Positions 1 to 9,713 of a stretch of DNA of 64,000 nucleotides are shown piece by piece (within the stretch, counting starts at the first letter, position 1; the number at the start of each line of letters is the position of its first letter). Source of the DNA: Edwardsiella ictaluri ATCC 33202 (GTDB lineage: Bacteria > Pseudomonadota > Gammaproteobacteria > Enterobacterales > Enterobacteriaceae); assembly GCF_000264785.1 (NCBI RefSeq), contig NZ_AFJI01000094.1, positions 62,001-126,000 on the forward strand, in the 5' to 3' direction. The notes below the pieces were generated by a model. That model was not told where the DNA came from, searched no databases, and saw only the letters and a program-made list of their open reading frames with translations. A program made the position numbers and the translations under genes.

Positions 1-63
1 AGCAACGTGGTGAAAGACGATGCGGCGCGCCGGAGCGCCGCCGATCGCGATGAGGAGGCGTAA
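1..63 (+). CDS. rbfA: Ribosome-binding factor A, C-terminal end (partial)
   Basis: The first 20 codons read as a charged tail ending in DRDEEA and a TAA stop that overlaps the truB start (TAATG). Enteric RbfA proteins end in a similar acidic/basic tail, and rbfA directly precedes truB in the nusA-infB-rbfA-truB-rpsO-pnp operon. RbfA helps mature the 30S subunit and 16S rRNA 5' end. Only the tail is visible, so the call rests mostly on position. Confidence 0.75.
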   Translation, partial: SNVVKDDAARRSAADRDEEA

Positions 64-1025
64 TGTCTCGACCCCGTCGCCGCGGCCGTGATATTAATGG
101 CGTCCTGCTGCTGGATAAAGGGCAGGGGATCTCCTCTAACGATGTGCTGCAGAAGGTAAAGCGCATCTATAATGCCAACAAGGCGGGGCATACCGGTGCG
201 CTGGATCCGCTGGCGACCGGAATGCTGCCGATTTGCCTGGGTGAGGCGACCAAGTTTTCTCAGTTTTTGCTGGATGCCGACAAGCGCTATCGTGTCATCG
301 CCCGCCTGGGCCAGCGTACCGATACTTCCGACGCCGATGGTCAGGTGGTGTGTGAGCGACCGCTGACCTTCAGCGAGGCCGAGCTGGCGCAGGCGCTGGC
401 GGGGTTCCGCGGCCCTGGTCGCCAGGTGCCCTCCATGTACTCGGCGCTCAAGTACCAGGGGCGTCCACTGTACGAATATGCCCGTCAGGGGATCGACGTG
501 CCGCGCGAATCGCGTGAGATCACGGTGTTTGAGCTGCGCTTTATCCGCTGGGAAGGGGATGAGCTGGAGCTGGAGATCCACTGCTCCAAGGGCACCTATA
601 TTCGCACCATTATCGACGATCTGGGCGAAGTGCTCGGTTGCGGCGCGCACGTTATCTATCTGCGGCGCCTGCAGGTTTCCGGCTATCCGAGCGAGCGGAT
701 GGTCACGCTGGAGCAGCTGCAGGTGCTGCTGGCGCAGGCGCAGCAGCAAGAGCGCGATCCGCGTTTGCTGCTCGATCCGCTGCTGCTGCCGATGGATACG
801 GCCGCCGCGCACCTGCCGGAGGTAAACCTGTCGGAGATCGTCGCTGGCTATGTACAGCTGGGACAGTCGGTACAGACGCCGAATCTACCGCAAAGCGGCA
901 TGGTACGCATCAGCGTCGGGGAGCCACACCGCTTTATCGGCGTTGGCGAAGTGGACGAGCAGGGGCGCCTGGCGCCGCGCCGTATGGTGGTGACATCGCG
1001 CCTCTCCGAGGACGATCCTGCCTGA
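63..1025 (+). CDS. truB: tRNA pseudouridine(55) synthase TruB
   Basis: Converts U55 of the tRNA T-loop to pseudouridine in the cytoplasm. The TruB signature [12 protein letters not shown] lies at residues 42-53 and supplies the catalytic aspartate, Asp48. Later motifs include CSKGTYIRT near residue 175, and a C-terminal PUA-like domain follows. Length is 320 residues, close to E. coli TruB (314). The ATG overlaps the rbfA stop by one base, which suggests translational coupling. Nothing is missing. rpsO follows after a spacer carrying its own promoter. Confidence 0.97.
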   Translation: MSRPRRRGRDINGVLLLDKGQGISSNDVLQKVKRIYNANKAGHTGALDPLATGMLPICLGEATKFSQFLLDADKRYRVIARLGQRTDTSDADGQVVCERPLTFSEAELAQALAGFRGPGRQVPSMYSALKYQGRPLYEYARQGIDVPRESREITVFELRFIRWEGDELELEIHCSKGTYIRTIIDDLGEVLGCGAHVIYLRRLQVSGYPSERMVTLEQLQVLLAQAQQQERDPRLLLDPLLLPMDTAAAHLPEVNLSEIVAGYVQLGQSVQTPNLPQSGMVRISVGEPHRFIGVGEVDEQGRLAPRRMVVTSRLSEDDPA

Positions 1026-1066
1026 GATTTGCGGCGTGCCAACCGCGCTCAGAATCGGCTGATTTC

Positions 1067-1095
1067 TTGCCAATGGGCGGGGTGCAGAGTAGAAT
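1067..1095 (+). promoter_or_regulatory. Sigma-70 promoter for rpsO
   Basis: TTGCCA (1067-1072) and TAGAAT (1090-1095) are separated by exactly 17 bases in the truB-rpsO spacer. This is a near-consensus sigma-70 promoter about 80 bases upstream of rpsO. E. coli also has an rpsO promoter at this position, so S15 and PNPase can be made independently of the upstream operon. Confidence 0.7.
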
Positions 1096-1149
1096 AACGC
1101 GGCTTATACATTGGGTTGCTGAATTAGAGATCGGCGCCCGTTTTTTTAA

Positions 1150-1443
<294 letters not shown>

Positions 1444-1462
1444 TCTAACGATTTTCTGAAGC

Positions 1463-1490
1463 AAAGGGGCCAATGTTGGCCCCTTTCTTC
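1463..1490 (+). terminator. rpsO rho-independent terminator
   Basis: Perfect 11-bp stem (AAAGGGGCCAA / TTGGCCCCTTT) with a TG loop and a pyrimidine-rich tail, 20 bases after the rpsO stop. It probably attenuates read-through into pnp. Confidence 0.85.
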
Positions 1491-1569
1491 TAGGAAGCAA
1501 CGGCAAATCAGGTTAATGTATTGTCGTTGCAGATAAAAGGGTATAGCTGGGTCTTGTTACAGAGGTTCG

Positions 1570-1615
1570 CGCGACTAATGCAAGCCGCCATCTGGGACGG
1601 CTTGCATTAGTCGCG
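1570..1615 (+). promoter_or_regulatory. pnp leader RNase III hairpin
   Basis: An 18-bp perfect inverted repeat (1570-1587 with 1598-1615) around a 10-base loop lies about 80 bases upstream of pnp. In E. coli a long double-stranded hairpin at this place in the pnp leader is cut by RNase III. PNPase then destroys its own message by using that end. The size, position and perfect pairing fit that element. The opposite strand of this spacer encodes the small RNA SraG in E. coli; SraG was not independently identified here. Confidence 0.8.
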
Positions 1616-1647
1616 AGAATGTAGCAACGCCTCCGGTTATATAAAAG

Positions 1648-1670
1648 GCACCGCTCCGCAGGGGCGGTGC
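1648..1670 (+). promoter_or_regulatory. Second pnp leader hairpin
   Basis: GCACCGCTCC and GGGGCGGTGC pair around a GCA loop, ending 11 bases before the AAGGA ribosome site of pnp. It is the second stem-loop of the leader. There is no U-run after it, so it is not a terminator. It may shape access to the start site. Confidence 0.5.
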
Positions 1671-1694
1671 GCGATTGATACAAGGAATATGACT

Positions 1695-3818
1695 TTGTTA
1701 ACGCCAACCGTTCGCAAATTCCAATACGGCCAGCATACCGTTACGCTGGAAACCGGCATGATGGCACGCCAGGCCACCGCAGCCGTAATGGTGACCATGG
1801 ATGACACCGCGGTATTTGTTACCGTGGTGGGGGCGAAAAAAGCCCGTGAAGGTCAGGACTTCTTCCCGCTGACCGTTAACTACCAGGAGCGTGCCTACGC
1901 GGCCGGTCGTTTCCCCGGCGGCTTCTTCCGCCGTGAAGGCCGTCCGGGTGAAGGTGAGACCCTGACCGCGCGTCTGATCGACCGTCCGATCCGCCCGCTG
2001 TTCCCGGAAGGCTTCCTCAATGAGGTGCAGGTCGTTGCGACCGTGGTTTCCGTGAATCCGCAGGTCAGCCCGGATATCGTGGCGATGATCGGTGCATCCG
2101 CGGCGCTGAGCCTGTCTGGGATCCCGTTCAACGGCCCGATCGGTGCCGCTCGCGTGGGTTACATCAACGATCAGTACGTGCTGAACCCGACTCAGGATGA
2201 GCTCAAGCAGAGCCGTCTGGATCTAGTGGTGGCCGGTACCGACAACGCCGTGCTGATGGTGGAATCTGAAGCCGATCTGCTCAGCGAAGATCAGATGCTG
2301 GGCGCGGTGGTCTTTGGCCACGAGCAGCAGCAGATCGTCATCGAAAATATCAAAGCGCTGGCTGCCGAAGTCGGTAAACCGCGCTGGGAATGGCATGCGC
2401 CGGAAGTGAACGTTGCGCTGCAGCGCCGCGTGGCCGAGATGGCCGAGGCCCGCTTGGGTGAAGCCTATCACATCACTGAAAAGCAGGCCCGCTACGCGAA
2501 AGTTGACGAGATCAAAGAGTCCGTCATCGCCGATCTGCTGGCGGAAGACGATGCGCTGGATGCCGGTGAGATCAGCGACATCCTGGGTGCGCTGGAGAAA
2601 GCTGTGGTGCGTGGTCGCGTTCTGCGCGGTGAGCCGCGTATCGATGGCCGTGAGAAGGACATGATCCGTGCGCTGGACGTGCGTACCGGCGTACTGCCGC
2701 GTACCCATGGCTCTGCGCTGTTTACCCGCGGTGAAACGCAGGCGCTGGTAACGGCGACCCTGGGCACCGAACGCGATGCGCAGAACATCGATGAGCTGAT
2801 GGGCGAGCGCACCGACCGTTTCCTGCTACACTATAACTTCCCGCCGTACTCCGTCGGTGAAACCGGGATGATGGGCTCACCGAAGCGCCGTGAAATCGGT
2901 CATGGCCGTCTGGCCAAGCGTGGTGTGCTGGCGGTAATGCCGTCTCAGGATGCGTTCCCGTACACAGTGCGTGTGGTTTCTGAAATCACCGAATCCAACG
3001 GCTCCTCCTCTATGGCTTCTGTCTGCGGTGCCTCTCTGGCATTGATGGACGCCGGTGTACCGATCAAAGCCGCTGTGGCGGGTATCGCCATGGGGCTGGT
3101 GAAAGAGCAGGATAACTTTGTCGTTCTGTCAGACATCCTGGGTGACGAAGATCACCTGGGTGACATGGACTTTAAAGTGGCCGGTAGCCGTGACGGCGTG
3201 ACCGCGCTGCAGATGGATATCAAGATCGAAGGTATCACCCGTGAGATCATGCAGGTTGCCCTGAACCAGGCCAAGGGTGCGCGTCTGCATATCCTTGGTG
3301 TGATGGAGCAGGCGATCAATGCGCCGCGCGGTGATATCTCCGAATTCGCCCCGCGTATCCATACCATTAAGATCAACCCTGAGAAAATCAAGGACGTGAT
3401 CGGTAAGGGTGGTTCTGTGATCCGCGCGCTGACGGAAGAGACCGGCACCACCATCGAAATCGAAGATGACGGTACCGTCAAGATCGCAGCGACCGACGGT
3501 GATAAGGCTAAACACGCCATTCGCCGCATCGAAGAGATCACCGCCGAGATCGAAGTTGGCCGTATCTATCAGGGTAAAGTGACCCGTATCGTTGACTTTG
3601 GTGCCTTTGTGGCCATCGGCGGCGGTAAAGAGGGTCTGGTTCATATTTCTCAGATCGCCGACAAGCGCGTTGAAAAAGTGACCGACTACCTGCAGATGGG
3701 TCAGGAAGTGGCGGTTAAGGTGCTGGAAGTCGACCGCCAGGGTCGCGTACGTCTGAGCATCAAGGAAGCCAACGCCAGCGCAGCTGCGGGTCAGGACGCA
3801 CCGACTGACGCAGAGTAA
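1695..3818 (+). CDS. pnp: Polynucleotide phosphorylase
   Basis: 3'-5' phosphorolytic exoribonuclease and core degradosome subunit. Two RNase PH-like domains (about residues 1-230 and 310-550) flank a helical linker. A KH domain with the GKGG loop follows (near 560) and a C-terminal S1 domain with VDFGAFV (near 630). Length from the TTG start is 707, close to E. coli (711). A possible ATG at 1689 sits only two bases after the AAGGA ribosome site. TTG at 1695 has normal spacing, gives [10 protein letters not shown], and matches the E. coli TTG start, so it is preferred. Two leader hairpins precede it. Confidence 0.96.
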   Translation: MLTPTVRKFQYGQHTVTLETGMMARQATAAVMVTMDDTAVFVTVVGAKKAREGQDFFPLTVNYQERAYAAGRFPGGFFRREGRPGEGETLTARLIDRPIRPLFPEGFLNEVQVVATVVSVNPQVSPDIVAMIGASAALSLSGIPFNGPIGAARVGYINDQYVLNPTQDELKQSRLDLVVAGTDNAVLMVESEADLLSEDQMLGAVVFGHEQQQIVIENIKALAAEVGKPRWEWHAPEVNVALQRRVAEMAEARLGEAYHITEKQARYAKVDEIKESVIADLLAEDDALDAGEISDILGALEKAVVRGRVLRGEPRIDGREKDMIRALDVRTGVLPRTHGSALFTRGETQALVTATLGTERDAQNIDELMGERTDRFLLHYNFPPYSVGETGMMGSPKRREIGHGRLAKRGVLAVMPSQDAFPYTVRVVSEITESNGSSSMASVCGASLALMDAGVPIKAAVAGIAMGLVKEQDNFVVLSDILGDEDHLGDMDFKVAGSRDGVTALQMDIKIEGITREIMQVALNQAKGARLHILGVMEQAINAPRGDISEFAPRIHTIKINPEKIKDVIGKGGSVIRALTEETGTTIEIEDDGTVKIAATDGDKAKHAIRRIEEITAEIEVGRIYQGKVTRIVDFGAFVAIGGGKEGLVHISQIADKRVEKVTDYLQMGQEVAVKVLEVDRQGRVRLSIKEANASAAAGQDAPTDAE

Positions 3819-3831
3819 TCTCGTTGGTATT

Positions 3832-3860
3832 ACGGCTTCCCATTTTCGGGAAGCCGTTTG
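3832..3860 (+). terminator. pnp terminator
   Basis: 10-bp perfect stem ACGGCTTCCC / GGGAAGCCGT with a 6-base loop and a short TTTG tail, 13 bases after the pnp stop. Confidence 0.75.
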
Positions 3861-3937
3861 TTACGCTATCGCAGGATGTGGTGGCACGTTGATGGATGAT
3901 AGGAAGTTTATCCGTGTTGGTCTTCGGGAGTTGGGAA

Positions 3938-4822
3938 ATGAAGCCTATCTTGCGCTGGTGTTATGTTGCGACAGCAATTCTGTTGGCAGGATGCAGCAAC
4001 GCTGATTGGCGCCAAAACGAAGTACTGGCCATTCCTTTGCAGCCTTCGCTGCAGCAGGAGGTAATGCTGGCGCGCATGGAGCAGATCCTTGCCAGCCGGG
4101 CATTAACGGATGATGAACGCGCACAGCTTCTCTATGAGCGCGGAGTACTGTATGATAGTCTCGGGCTGAGGGCGTTAGCGCGTAACGATTTTTCGCAGGC
4201 GCTGGCCATTCGTCCTGATATGCCAGAAGTTTTTAACTATCTGGGTATTTATTTAACGCAGGCAGGCAACTTTGATGCCGCCTATGAAGCGTTTGATTCT
4301 GTACTAGAGCTTGATCCAACTTATAGCTATGCGCGTTTAAATCGCGGTATTGCCCTCTACTATGGTGGGCGGTATTCGTTAGCGCAAGATGATCTGCAGG
4401 CGTTTTATCAAGACGATCCCAACGATCCGTTCCGGTCGTTATGGCTTTACCTGGCTGAGCGTGAGCTTAACCAGGATCAGGCGCTTACGGCGCTGAGCCA
4501 GCGCTACAATAAGGCGAACCGGAGTCAATGGGGATGGAATATTGTCGAATTCTACCTGGGCAAAATCAGCGAGAAAACGCTGATGGAACGCCTACAGGCA
4601 GATGCAACGGATAACACTTCGCTCGCTGAGCATCTCAGTGAAACTGACTTCTATTTAGGTAAACATTACCTGAGTCTGGGGGAGAAGAGCAGTGCTTCTG
4701 CGCTGTTCAAACTGACGGTGGCCAACAACGTTCATAACTTTGTTGAGAACCGTTACGCACTGTTGGAATTGGCCCGCTTGGGTCAAGAGCAAGACGACAT
4801 ACCAGAATCGGACCAGCAATAA
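3938..4822 (+). CDS. nlpI: Outer-membrane lipoprotein NlpI (TPR adaptor)
   Basis: TPR lipoprotein that scaffolds murein hydrolases and delivers substrates such as MepS to the protease Prc in the periplasm. The chosen ATG at 3938 has GGGAG seven bases upstream and gives a 294-residue protein, the E. coli length. An upstream in-frame ATG at 3896 would bury the signal peptide. The signal peptide ends in the lipobox LLAGC, with Cys19 as lipidation site. TPR repeats span about residues 60-160 ([31 protein letters not shown]). It lies between pnp and deaD as in E. coli. Confidence 0.95.
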   Translation: MKPILRWCYVATAILLAGCSNADWRQNEVLAIPLQPSLQQEVMLARMEQILASRALTDDERAQLLYERGVLYDSLGLRALARNDFSQALAIRPDMPEVFNYLGIYLTQAGNFDAAYEAFDSVLELDPTYSYARLNRGIALYYGGRYSLAQDDLQAFYQDDPNDPFRSLWLYLAERELNQDQALTALSQRYNKANRSQWGWNIVEFYLGKISEKTLMERLQADATDNTSLAEHLSETDFYLGKHYLSLGEKSSASALFKLTVANNVHNFVENRYALLELARLGQEQDDIPESDQQ

Positions 4823-4860
4823 GCTGACGGGCATTTATATCCTTAAATCATTGATTTAAT

Positions 4861-4884
4861 CGTCCCTACGGGCGAGGTTTTTTT
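4861..4884 (+). terminator. Probable nlpI terminator
   Basis: Short GC stem CGTCC / GGGCG with a four-base loop, followed by AGG and seven T residues. The stem is brief and contains one G-U pair, so strength is uncertain. Confidence 0.5.
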
Positions 4885-4925
4885 GTTCGTTATTTCATCT
4901 AATTTGAGCCGGTTCACACTTTTCA

Positions 4926-5003
4926 ATGAAAAATGTTGTTCGTTTTCTAGACGAGTTATGCAGACTGGCCGCCATTGCACATGAGGCACGTTTACATGGC
5001 TGA
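4926..5003 (+). CDS. yrbN: Small protein YrbN, upstream of deaD
   Basis: A 25-codon ORF starting ATG at 4926 and stopping TGA at 5001-5003. It reads [16 protein letters not shown] and ends EARLHG. E. coli yrbN is a similar-sized ORF in the same place and contains a comparable DELCRLAA core, as recalled. Its last eight bases overlap the deaD start at 4996 in another frame, so ribosomes ending yrbN could restart on deaD. Function is unknown; a leader role in deaD translation is inference. Confidence 0.7.
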   Translation: MKNVVRFLDELCRLAAIAHEARLHG

Positions 5004-6900
5004 GTTCGAAACTACTTTTGCTGACCTGGGGTTAGCTGCACCTATTATTGAAGCTCTGAATGATTTGGGCTATGAGAAGCCGTCACCGATTCAGGCGGCC
5101 TGTATTCCCCACCTGCTGAACGGGCGCGATGTGCTGGGTATGGCGCAGACCGGCAGCGGTAAAACGGCGGCGTTCTCTCTGCCGCTGCTGAACAATATCG
5201 ATCCGTCCCTGAAAGCACCGCAGGTTCTGGTGCTGGCGCCGACCCGTGAGCTGGCGGTACAGGTTGCTGAAGCCATGGCGGACTTCTCCAAGCACATGCA
5301 CGGCGTCAATGTGGTCGCCCTGTACGGTGGCCAGCGTTATGACGTTCAGCTGCGCGCCCTGCGCCAGGGGCCACAGATCGTGGTCGGTACACCGGGCCGT
5401 CTGCTGGATCACCTGAAGCGTGGTACGCTGAGTCTGACCAGCCTGCGTGGCCTGGTGCTGGACGAAGCGGACGAAATGTTGCGTATGGGCTTTATTGAAG
5501 ACGTTGAGACCATCATGGCGCAGATCCCGGCGGAGCATCAGACCGCTCTGTTTTCTGCCACCATGCCGGAGGCTATCCGTCGTATAACCCGTCGCTTTAT
5601 GAATGAGCCGCAGGAAGTGCGCATTCAGTCCAGCGTGACGACCCGTCCGGACATCAGCCAGAGCTACTGGACGGTGTATGGGATGCGTAAAAACGAAGCG
5701 CTAGTGCGTTTCCTGGAAGCGGAAGACTTTGATGCGGCGATCATCTTCGTGCGCACCAAGAACGCCACCCTGGAAGTGGCCGAAGCGCTGGAGCGTAATG
5801 GCTACAGCAGCGCGGCGCTGAACGGCGACATGAACCAGGCGCTGCGTGAGCAGACCCTGGAGCGTCTGAAAGACGGTCGTCTGGACATCCTGATCGCGAC
5901 CGATGTGGCCGCCCGTGGCCTGGACGTCGATCGCATCAGTCTGGTCGTCAACTACGATATCCCGATGGATGCCGAGTCTTACGTGCACCGCATCGGCCGT
6001 ACCGGTCGTGCCGGTCGTGCCGGGCGTGCGCTGCTGTTTGTTGATAACCGTGAACGTCGTCTGCTGCGCAACATTGAGCGCACCATGAAACTGACTATCC
6101 CGGAAGTCGAACTGCCGAATGCCGAGCTGCTCAGCGCGCGTCGCTTGGCTAAGTTCGGCGCTCGCGTCCAGCAGCAGCTGGAGAGCAGCGATCTGGATCA
6201 GTACCGTGCGCTGCTGGCTAAGCTGCAGCCGGAAGATGAACAGGATATGGAAACGCTGGCTGCTGCGCTGCTGAAGATGGCGCAGGGTGAACGTCCGCTG
6301 ATCCTGCCGCCAGATCCGATCGTTGAACGTCGTCCGCGTCGTGAATTCCGCGAGCGCGATGAGCGCGGTGGCGATCGTTTCGCCCGTCGCGAACGCGATG
6401 AGCGTGGCGGCGATCGTCCGCGCCGTGAGCGCCGCGAAGTCGGTGATATGGAGCTGTATCGCATCGAAGTGGGTCGTGACGATGGTGTCGAGGTTCGTCA
6501 TATCGTGGGGGCTATCGCCAACGAAGGGGATATCAGCAGCCGCTATATCGGCAACATTCGTCTGTTCGGTTCGCACTCCACCATCGAGCTGCCGAAGGGT
6601 ATGCCGGGCGATCTGCTGACGCACTTTACCCGTACCCGTATCCTGAACAAGCCGATGAACATGCAGCTGATTGGGGATGCACCGGCGCGTGAGCCGCGTC
6701 GCGAGCGCAATGGAGAACGCGGTGGTGAGCGTCGCAGCTTTGGCGGCCGAGACGGTGGTCGTGATGGCGATCGCCGCAGCTTTGGCGGTCAGCGTCGTTT
6801 CTCTGACGACCGCCGCGGCGATCGCGGGTTCAACCGCGATAGTCGCAGCGCTCGCTCTGATGATAACGGCAACAGCCGTCGTCGTTTTAATGATGCGTAA
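4996..6900 (+). CDS. deaD: ATP-dependent RNA helicase DeaD (CsdA)
   Basis: DEAD-box helicase for 50S assembly and cold-shock mRNA unwinding; associates with the degradosome in the cold. The Q-motif region is [12 protein letters not shown], Walker A AQTGSGKT is at residues 50-57, then PTREL, DEAD, SAT and [11 protein letters not shown]. After the RecA domains come a dimerisation region, an RNA-binding domain ([22 protein letters not shown]) and an Arg/Gly/Asp-rich disordered tail ([16 protein letters not shown]). The ATG at 4996 gives MAEFETTF, the family start, and 634 residues. The start overlaps yrbN. Confidence 0.96.
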   Translation: MAEFETTFADLGLAAPIIEALNDLGYEKPSPIQAACIPHLLNGRDVLGMAQTGSGKTAAFSLPLLNNIDPSLKAPQVLVLAPTRELAVQVAEAMADFSKHMHGVNVVALYGGQRYDVQLRALRQGPQIVVGTPGRLLDHLKRGTLSLTSLRGLVLDEADEMLRMGFIEDVETIMAQIPAEHQTALFSATMPEAIRRITRRFMNEPQEVRIQSSVTTRPDISQSYWTVYGMRKNEALVRFLEAEDFDAAIIFVRTKNATLEVAEALERNGYSSAALNGDMNQALREQTLERLKDGRLDILIATDVAARGLDVDRISLVVNYDIPMDAESYVHRIGRTGRAGRAGRALLFVDNRERRLLRNIERTMKLTIPEVELPNAELLSARRLAKFGARVQQQLESSDLDQYRALLAKLQPEDEQDMETLAAALLKMAQGERPLILPPDPIVERRPRREFRERDERGGDRFARRERDERGGDRPRRERREVGDMELYRIEVGRDDGVEVRHIVGAIANEGDISSRYIGNIRLFGSHSTIELPKGMPGDLLTHFTRTRILNKPMNMQLIGDAPAREPRRERNGERGGERRSFGGRDGGRDGDRRSFGGQRRFSDDRRGDRGFNRDSRSARSDDNGNSRRRFNDA

Positions 6901-6920
6901 TCAGCAACGGTAAGCGCGTA

Positions 6921-6949
6921 AAAGGCCAGCCTTCGGGCTGGCCTTTTTT
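6921..6949 (+). terminator. deaD terminator
   Basis: 11-bp perfect stem AAAGGCCAGCC / GGCTGGCCTTT closed by a TTCG tetraloop and followed by a T-run, 20 bases after the deaD stop. Confidence 0.92.
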
Positions 6950-6950
6950 A

Positions 6951-7477
6951 TGGTCCCGGCTTATGTGAGTGACTAATGCTTTATTTTTAAACTTATTCAA
7001 ATAATAAAAAAAAGAATACTCAACTAAAATATGCGCTGCATCTATAAAACCTGAGATAACAGACACTATTTTTTCTCCTGACGCATTTTTCTTGTTAGCC
7101 AGCCTATCGTGTTTTCGATATAAAAAATCTCATATATCAATACATTATTAATATACTTCTTATTTGTATAAAAAATAATTTTACCTTTTCCTCTTCCTGT
7201 AGGTAAATATATTAAAATATTACCTTTTCTAGAGAAATTTTTATGTCATCCCAGTGACAGAGCGATGAGTTGAAAAAATTTCTCCCGTGACAGCACTATG
7301 ATCACATCACAATAATAATTCCTGTCCCCGATGATGTTATTGCGACATCGCCCTGCTGTGCGGCATCCGACTCTGTAAATCATAACGATGATAATTCCCT
7401 ACAGGCGGCTCCGGCACGGTAGAGACAGACTCCTATTGGTTACGAATCCTGCCGTTGAATGGCAAGCGAGAGAGACG
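6951..7477 (+). other. AT-rich intergenic region upstream of cyuP
   Basis: About 530 bases without a credible gene. From about 6985 to 7230 it is very AT-rich with A- and T-tracts, unlike the surrounding sequence. It must contain the cyuP promoter, but no single -35/-10 pair stands out among the many AT matches. AT-rich upstream DNA of this kind commonly binds H-NS, which is inference here. Confidence 0.5.
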
Positions 7478-8809
7478 ATGGAAACGACACAAATGAGCAG
7501 TGTGATACTAGCGGGTCACCCCGCTGTCACCCGGGATGGTATGAGCGACAGCGAGTGGTGGGCGGCCACCCGTTTTGACAGTACCGATGTGGGCTGGGTG
7601 ATGATGAGCATCGGGATGGCGATTGGCGCCGGTATTGTCTTTTTGCCGGTTCAGGTTGGGCTGATGGGACTGTGGGTTTTCCTGTTGTCGTCCGTTGTGG
7701 GCTATCCGGCGATGTATTTGTTTCAGCGCCTGTTTATCAACACCCTGGCCGAGTCGCCGGAGTGCCGTGATTATCCCAGCGTGATCAGCGGTTACCTGGG
7801 GAAAAACTGGGGTATTTTGTTGGGGGGACTCTACTTCGTGATGCTGGTGATTTGGATGTTCGTCTACTCCACCGCCATTACCAATGACAGCGCCTCCTAC
7901 CTGCATACTTTCGGTGTGACGGAAGGGCTGCTCTCGGAAAACCCCTTTTACGGGTTGGCGCTGATCTGTGTCTTGGTGGCTATCTCATCTCGCGGAGAGC
8001 AGCTGTTGTTTAAGCTTTCCAGCTTTATGGTGCTGACCAAACTTCTGGTAGTGGCTGCGCTGGGGATTGCTATGGTCGGAATGTGGCATCTGTATAACGT
8101 GGGTGCGCTGCCGCCGCTGGGGCTGCTGGTGAAAAATGCGGTGATCACGCTGCCGTTTACCTTGACCTCGATCCTATTCATTCAGACGCTCAGTCCGATG
8201 GTTATCTCATACCGGGCGCACTGCAAATCGCGCGAAGTTGCCCGCTACAAGGCGTTGCGCGCCATGAACATCGCCTTCGGCGTTCTGTTCGTGACGGTCT
8301 TCTTCTACGCGGTCTCCTTCACGCTGGCGATGGGGCACGACGAGGCGGTTAAGGCCTATCAGCAGAATATCTCCGCGCTGGCTATCGCCGCGCAGTTCAT
8401 CGATGGTGGAATCGATAACTGGGTTACCGTGGTGAGCGTCATCCTGAATATCTTTGCGGTGATGACGGCATTCTTCGGGGTGTATCTGGGCTTTCGCGAA
8501 GCCACTCAGGGAATCGTGATGAATCTGCTGCGGCGCATGGTTCCACCGGAGCGGATTAAGGAGCGTTGGGTTCAGGGCAGCATCATGGCGCTTGCCGTTC
8601 TGCTCGCCTGGGGAGCTATTATTCTCAATGCGCCGGTGCTGAGCTTCACCTCTATCTGCAGCCCGATCTTTGGCATGGTGGGATGCCTGATCCCCGCGTA
8701 TCTGGTGTACCGGGTTCCGGCGCTGCATAAGTATAAAGGTGTGTCCCTATTGGTGATTATCATCACCGGGCTGCTGCTGTGTATCTCGCCGCTGCTGGCC
8801 TTTTTCTAA
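7478..8809 (+). CDS. cyuP: L-cysteine permease, HAAAP family (CyuP/YhaO)
   Basis: Inner-membrane amino-acid symporter of the hydroxy/aromatic amino acid permease family. It begins FDSTDVGWVMMSIGMAIGAG and carries about eleven hydrophobic segments. It closely resembles E. coli YhaO (DlsT/CyuP), reported to import cysteine and linked to D-serine transport. The preferred ATG at 7478 has AGAGA just upstream and gives 443 residues, like YhaO; an in-frame ATG at 7388 would add a basic unmatched stretch. E. coli pairs this gene with cyuA (yhaM). The cyuA remnant immediately downstream confirms the assignment. Confidence 0.88.
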   Translation: METTQMSSVILAGHPAVTRDGMSDSEWWAATRFDSTDVGWVMMSIGMAIGAGIVFLPVQVGLMGLWVFLLSSVVGYPAMYLFQRLFINTLAESPECRDYPSVISGYLGKNWGILLGGLYFVMLVIWMFVYSTAITNDSASYLHTFGVTEGLLSENPFYGLALICVLVAISSRGEQLLFKLSSFMVLTKLLVVAALGIAMVGMWHLYNVGALPPLGLLVKNAVITLPFTLTSILFIQTLSPMVISYRAHCKSREVARYKALRAMNIAFGVLFVTVFFYAVSFTLAMGHDEAVKAYQQNISALAIAAQFIDGGIDNWVTVVSVILNIFAVMTAFFGVYLGFREATQGIVMNLLRRMVPPERIKERWVQGSIMALAVLLAWGAIILNAPVLSFTSICSPIFGMVGCLIPAYLVYRVPALHKYKGVSLLVIIITGLLLCISPLLAFF

Positions 8810-8865
8810 GTGGGAATGCGTATAACTATCGGTAATAAAATAATTAAATCATTGGTACGATATAA

Positions 8866-9506
8866 ATCGCCGGTGATACCGGCGCGCTGTGGACGGAGTT
8901 TATTCGCGCCGTGCGTTAAGAGGCCAAGTCGGCCGTCAGTTGTACCGAGCCGGTTTCTCTGGCGCTGGCCGCCGCTATTGCGGCACGTCAGCTGGCGGCA
9001 CCATACCCGCGTGGAGCATATTATGCATAACGGTCGCGAGATCTTTCGCGCTGATTATGCAGCGAACGTGGCAACGAGGGCGGATACGGCCTGGCTCAGG
9101 CCTCGCAGGAGCTGCTGGCGCGAGCGCATCTGACGGCGTCTACACCGCAGTAAGTTGCCGACGCTGCTACCACAACGGCGGTAATGGGCGCGGCGGTCGG
9201 TATTGCATGGCTTATCGACGGTCGCTATGAGGTGGTAGCTATGTCAATCGGCAGTATGAGCGGTGATGTAAGCGGAATGATTTGCGATGGGGCTTCCAAT
9301 AGCTGCACGATGAAGGTTTCCATCAGCCTCAGCGCTGCGTTCAAGGTAGTGCTGATGGCACAGGACAACAGCGCGATGAGTGGTAATGAGAGGATCGTGG
9401 CGCACGACGTGGATCACTCAATCGCTACCTGTGCTTGCTGGCCAGTGGCGTAATGCACCAGACGGATACCCAGATTATTGAGATCATGGCGTGCAAGGCC
9501 TCTTGA
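8866..9506 (+). pseudogene. cyuA: Decayed L-cysteine desulfidase CyuA (UPF0597/YhaM)
   Basis: Pieces of the YhaM family remain in different frames. An N-terminal part reads ALWTEFIRAVR, then a TAA at 8917-8919, then CTEPVSLALAAAIAARQL, matching the E. coli N-terminus across the stop. A C-terminal part from about 9165 contains [16 protein letters not shown] and [12 protein letters not shown] frameshift near 9440 leads to the true end, QTDTQIIEIMACKAS. The central 200 or so residues are missing, leaving about 640 of 1,300 bases. The intact enzyme would break cysteine into pyruvate, ammonia and sulfide. Confidence 0.88.
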
Positions 9507-9676
9507 GCCACGGTGGGGAGATTAAGAGCTCATCCCAGCAGGAATATATTGTTGCAGCCCGTTTGGACACGGACAGCGCGCAATAACCGGAGCGTACACG
9601 CAGTACGTGAGGATGGTGAGCACGGCCCCGGACCGAAATGGAAAATCAAATAGCCTAATGGGATAGGTTCTAAGTC

Positions 9677-9701
9677 AAACGGGCGCTCAGTGCGCCCGTT
9701 T
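9677..9701. terminator. Bidirectional terminator between cyuA remnant and ubiV
   Basis: 10-bp perfect stem AAACGGGCGC / GCGCCCGTTT with loop TCAGT, placed between convergent cyuA remains and ubiV. T-tracts are short on both sides. Confidence 0.65.
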
Positions 9702-9713
9702 TGTCAGGCTGGC

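Noticed and set aside
5701-6624. 307-codon open frame opposite deaD
   Set aside because: Antisense shadow; rich in Thr/Gln/Arg from the reverse of the basic tail; no start signal.
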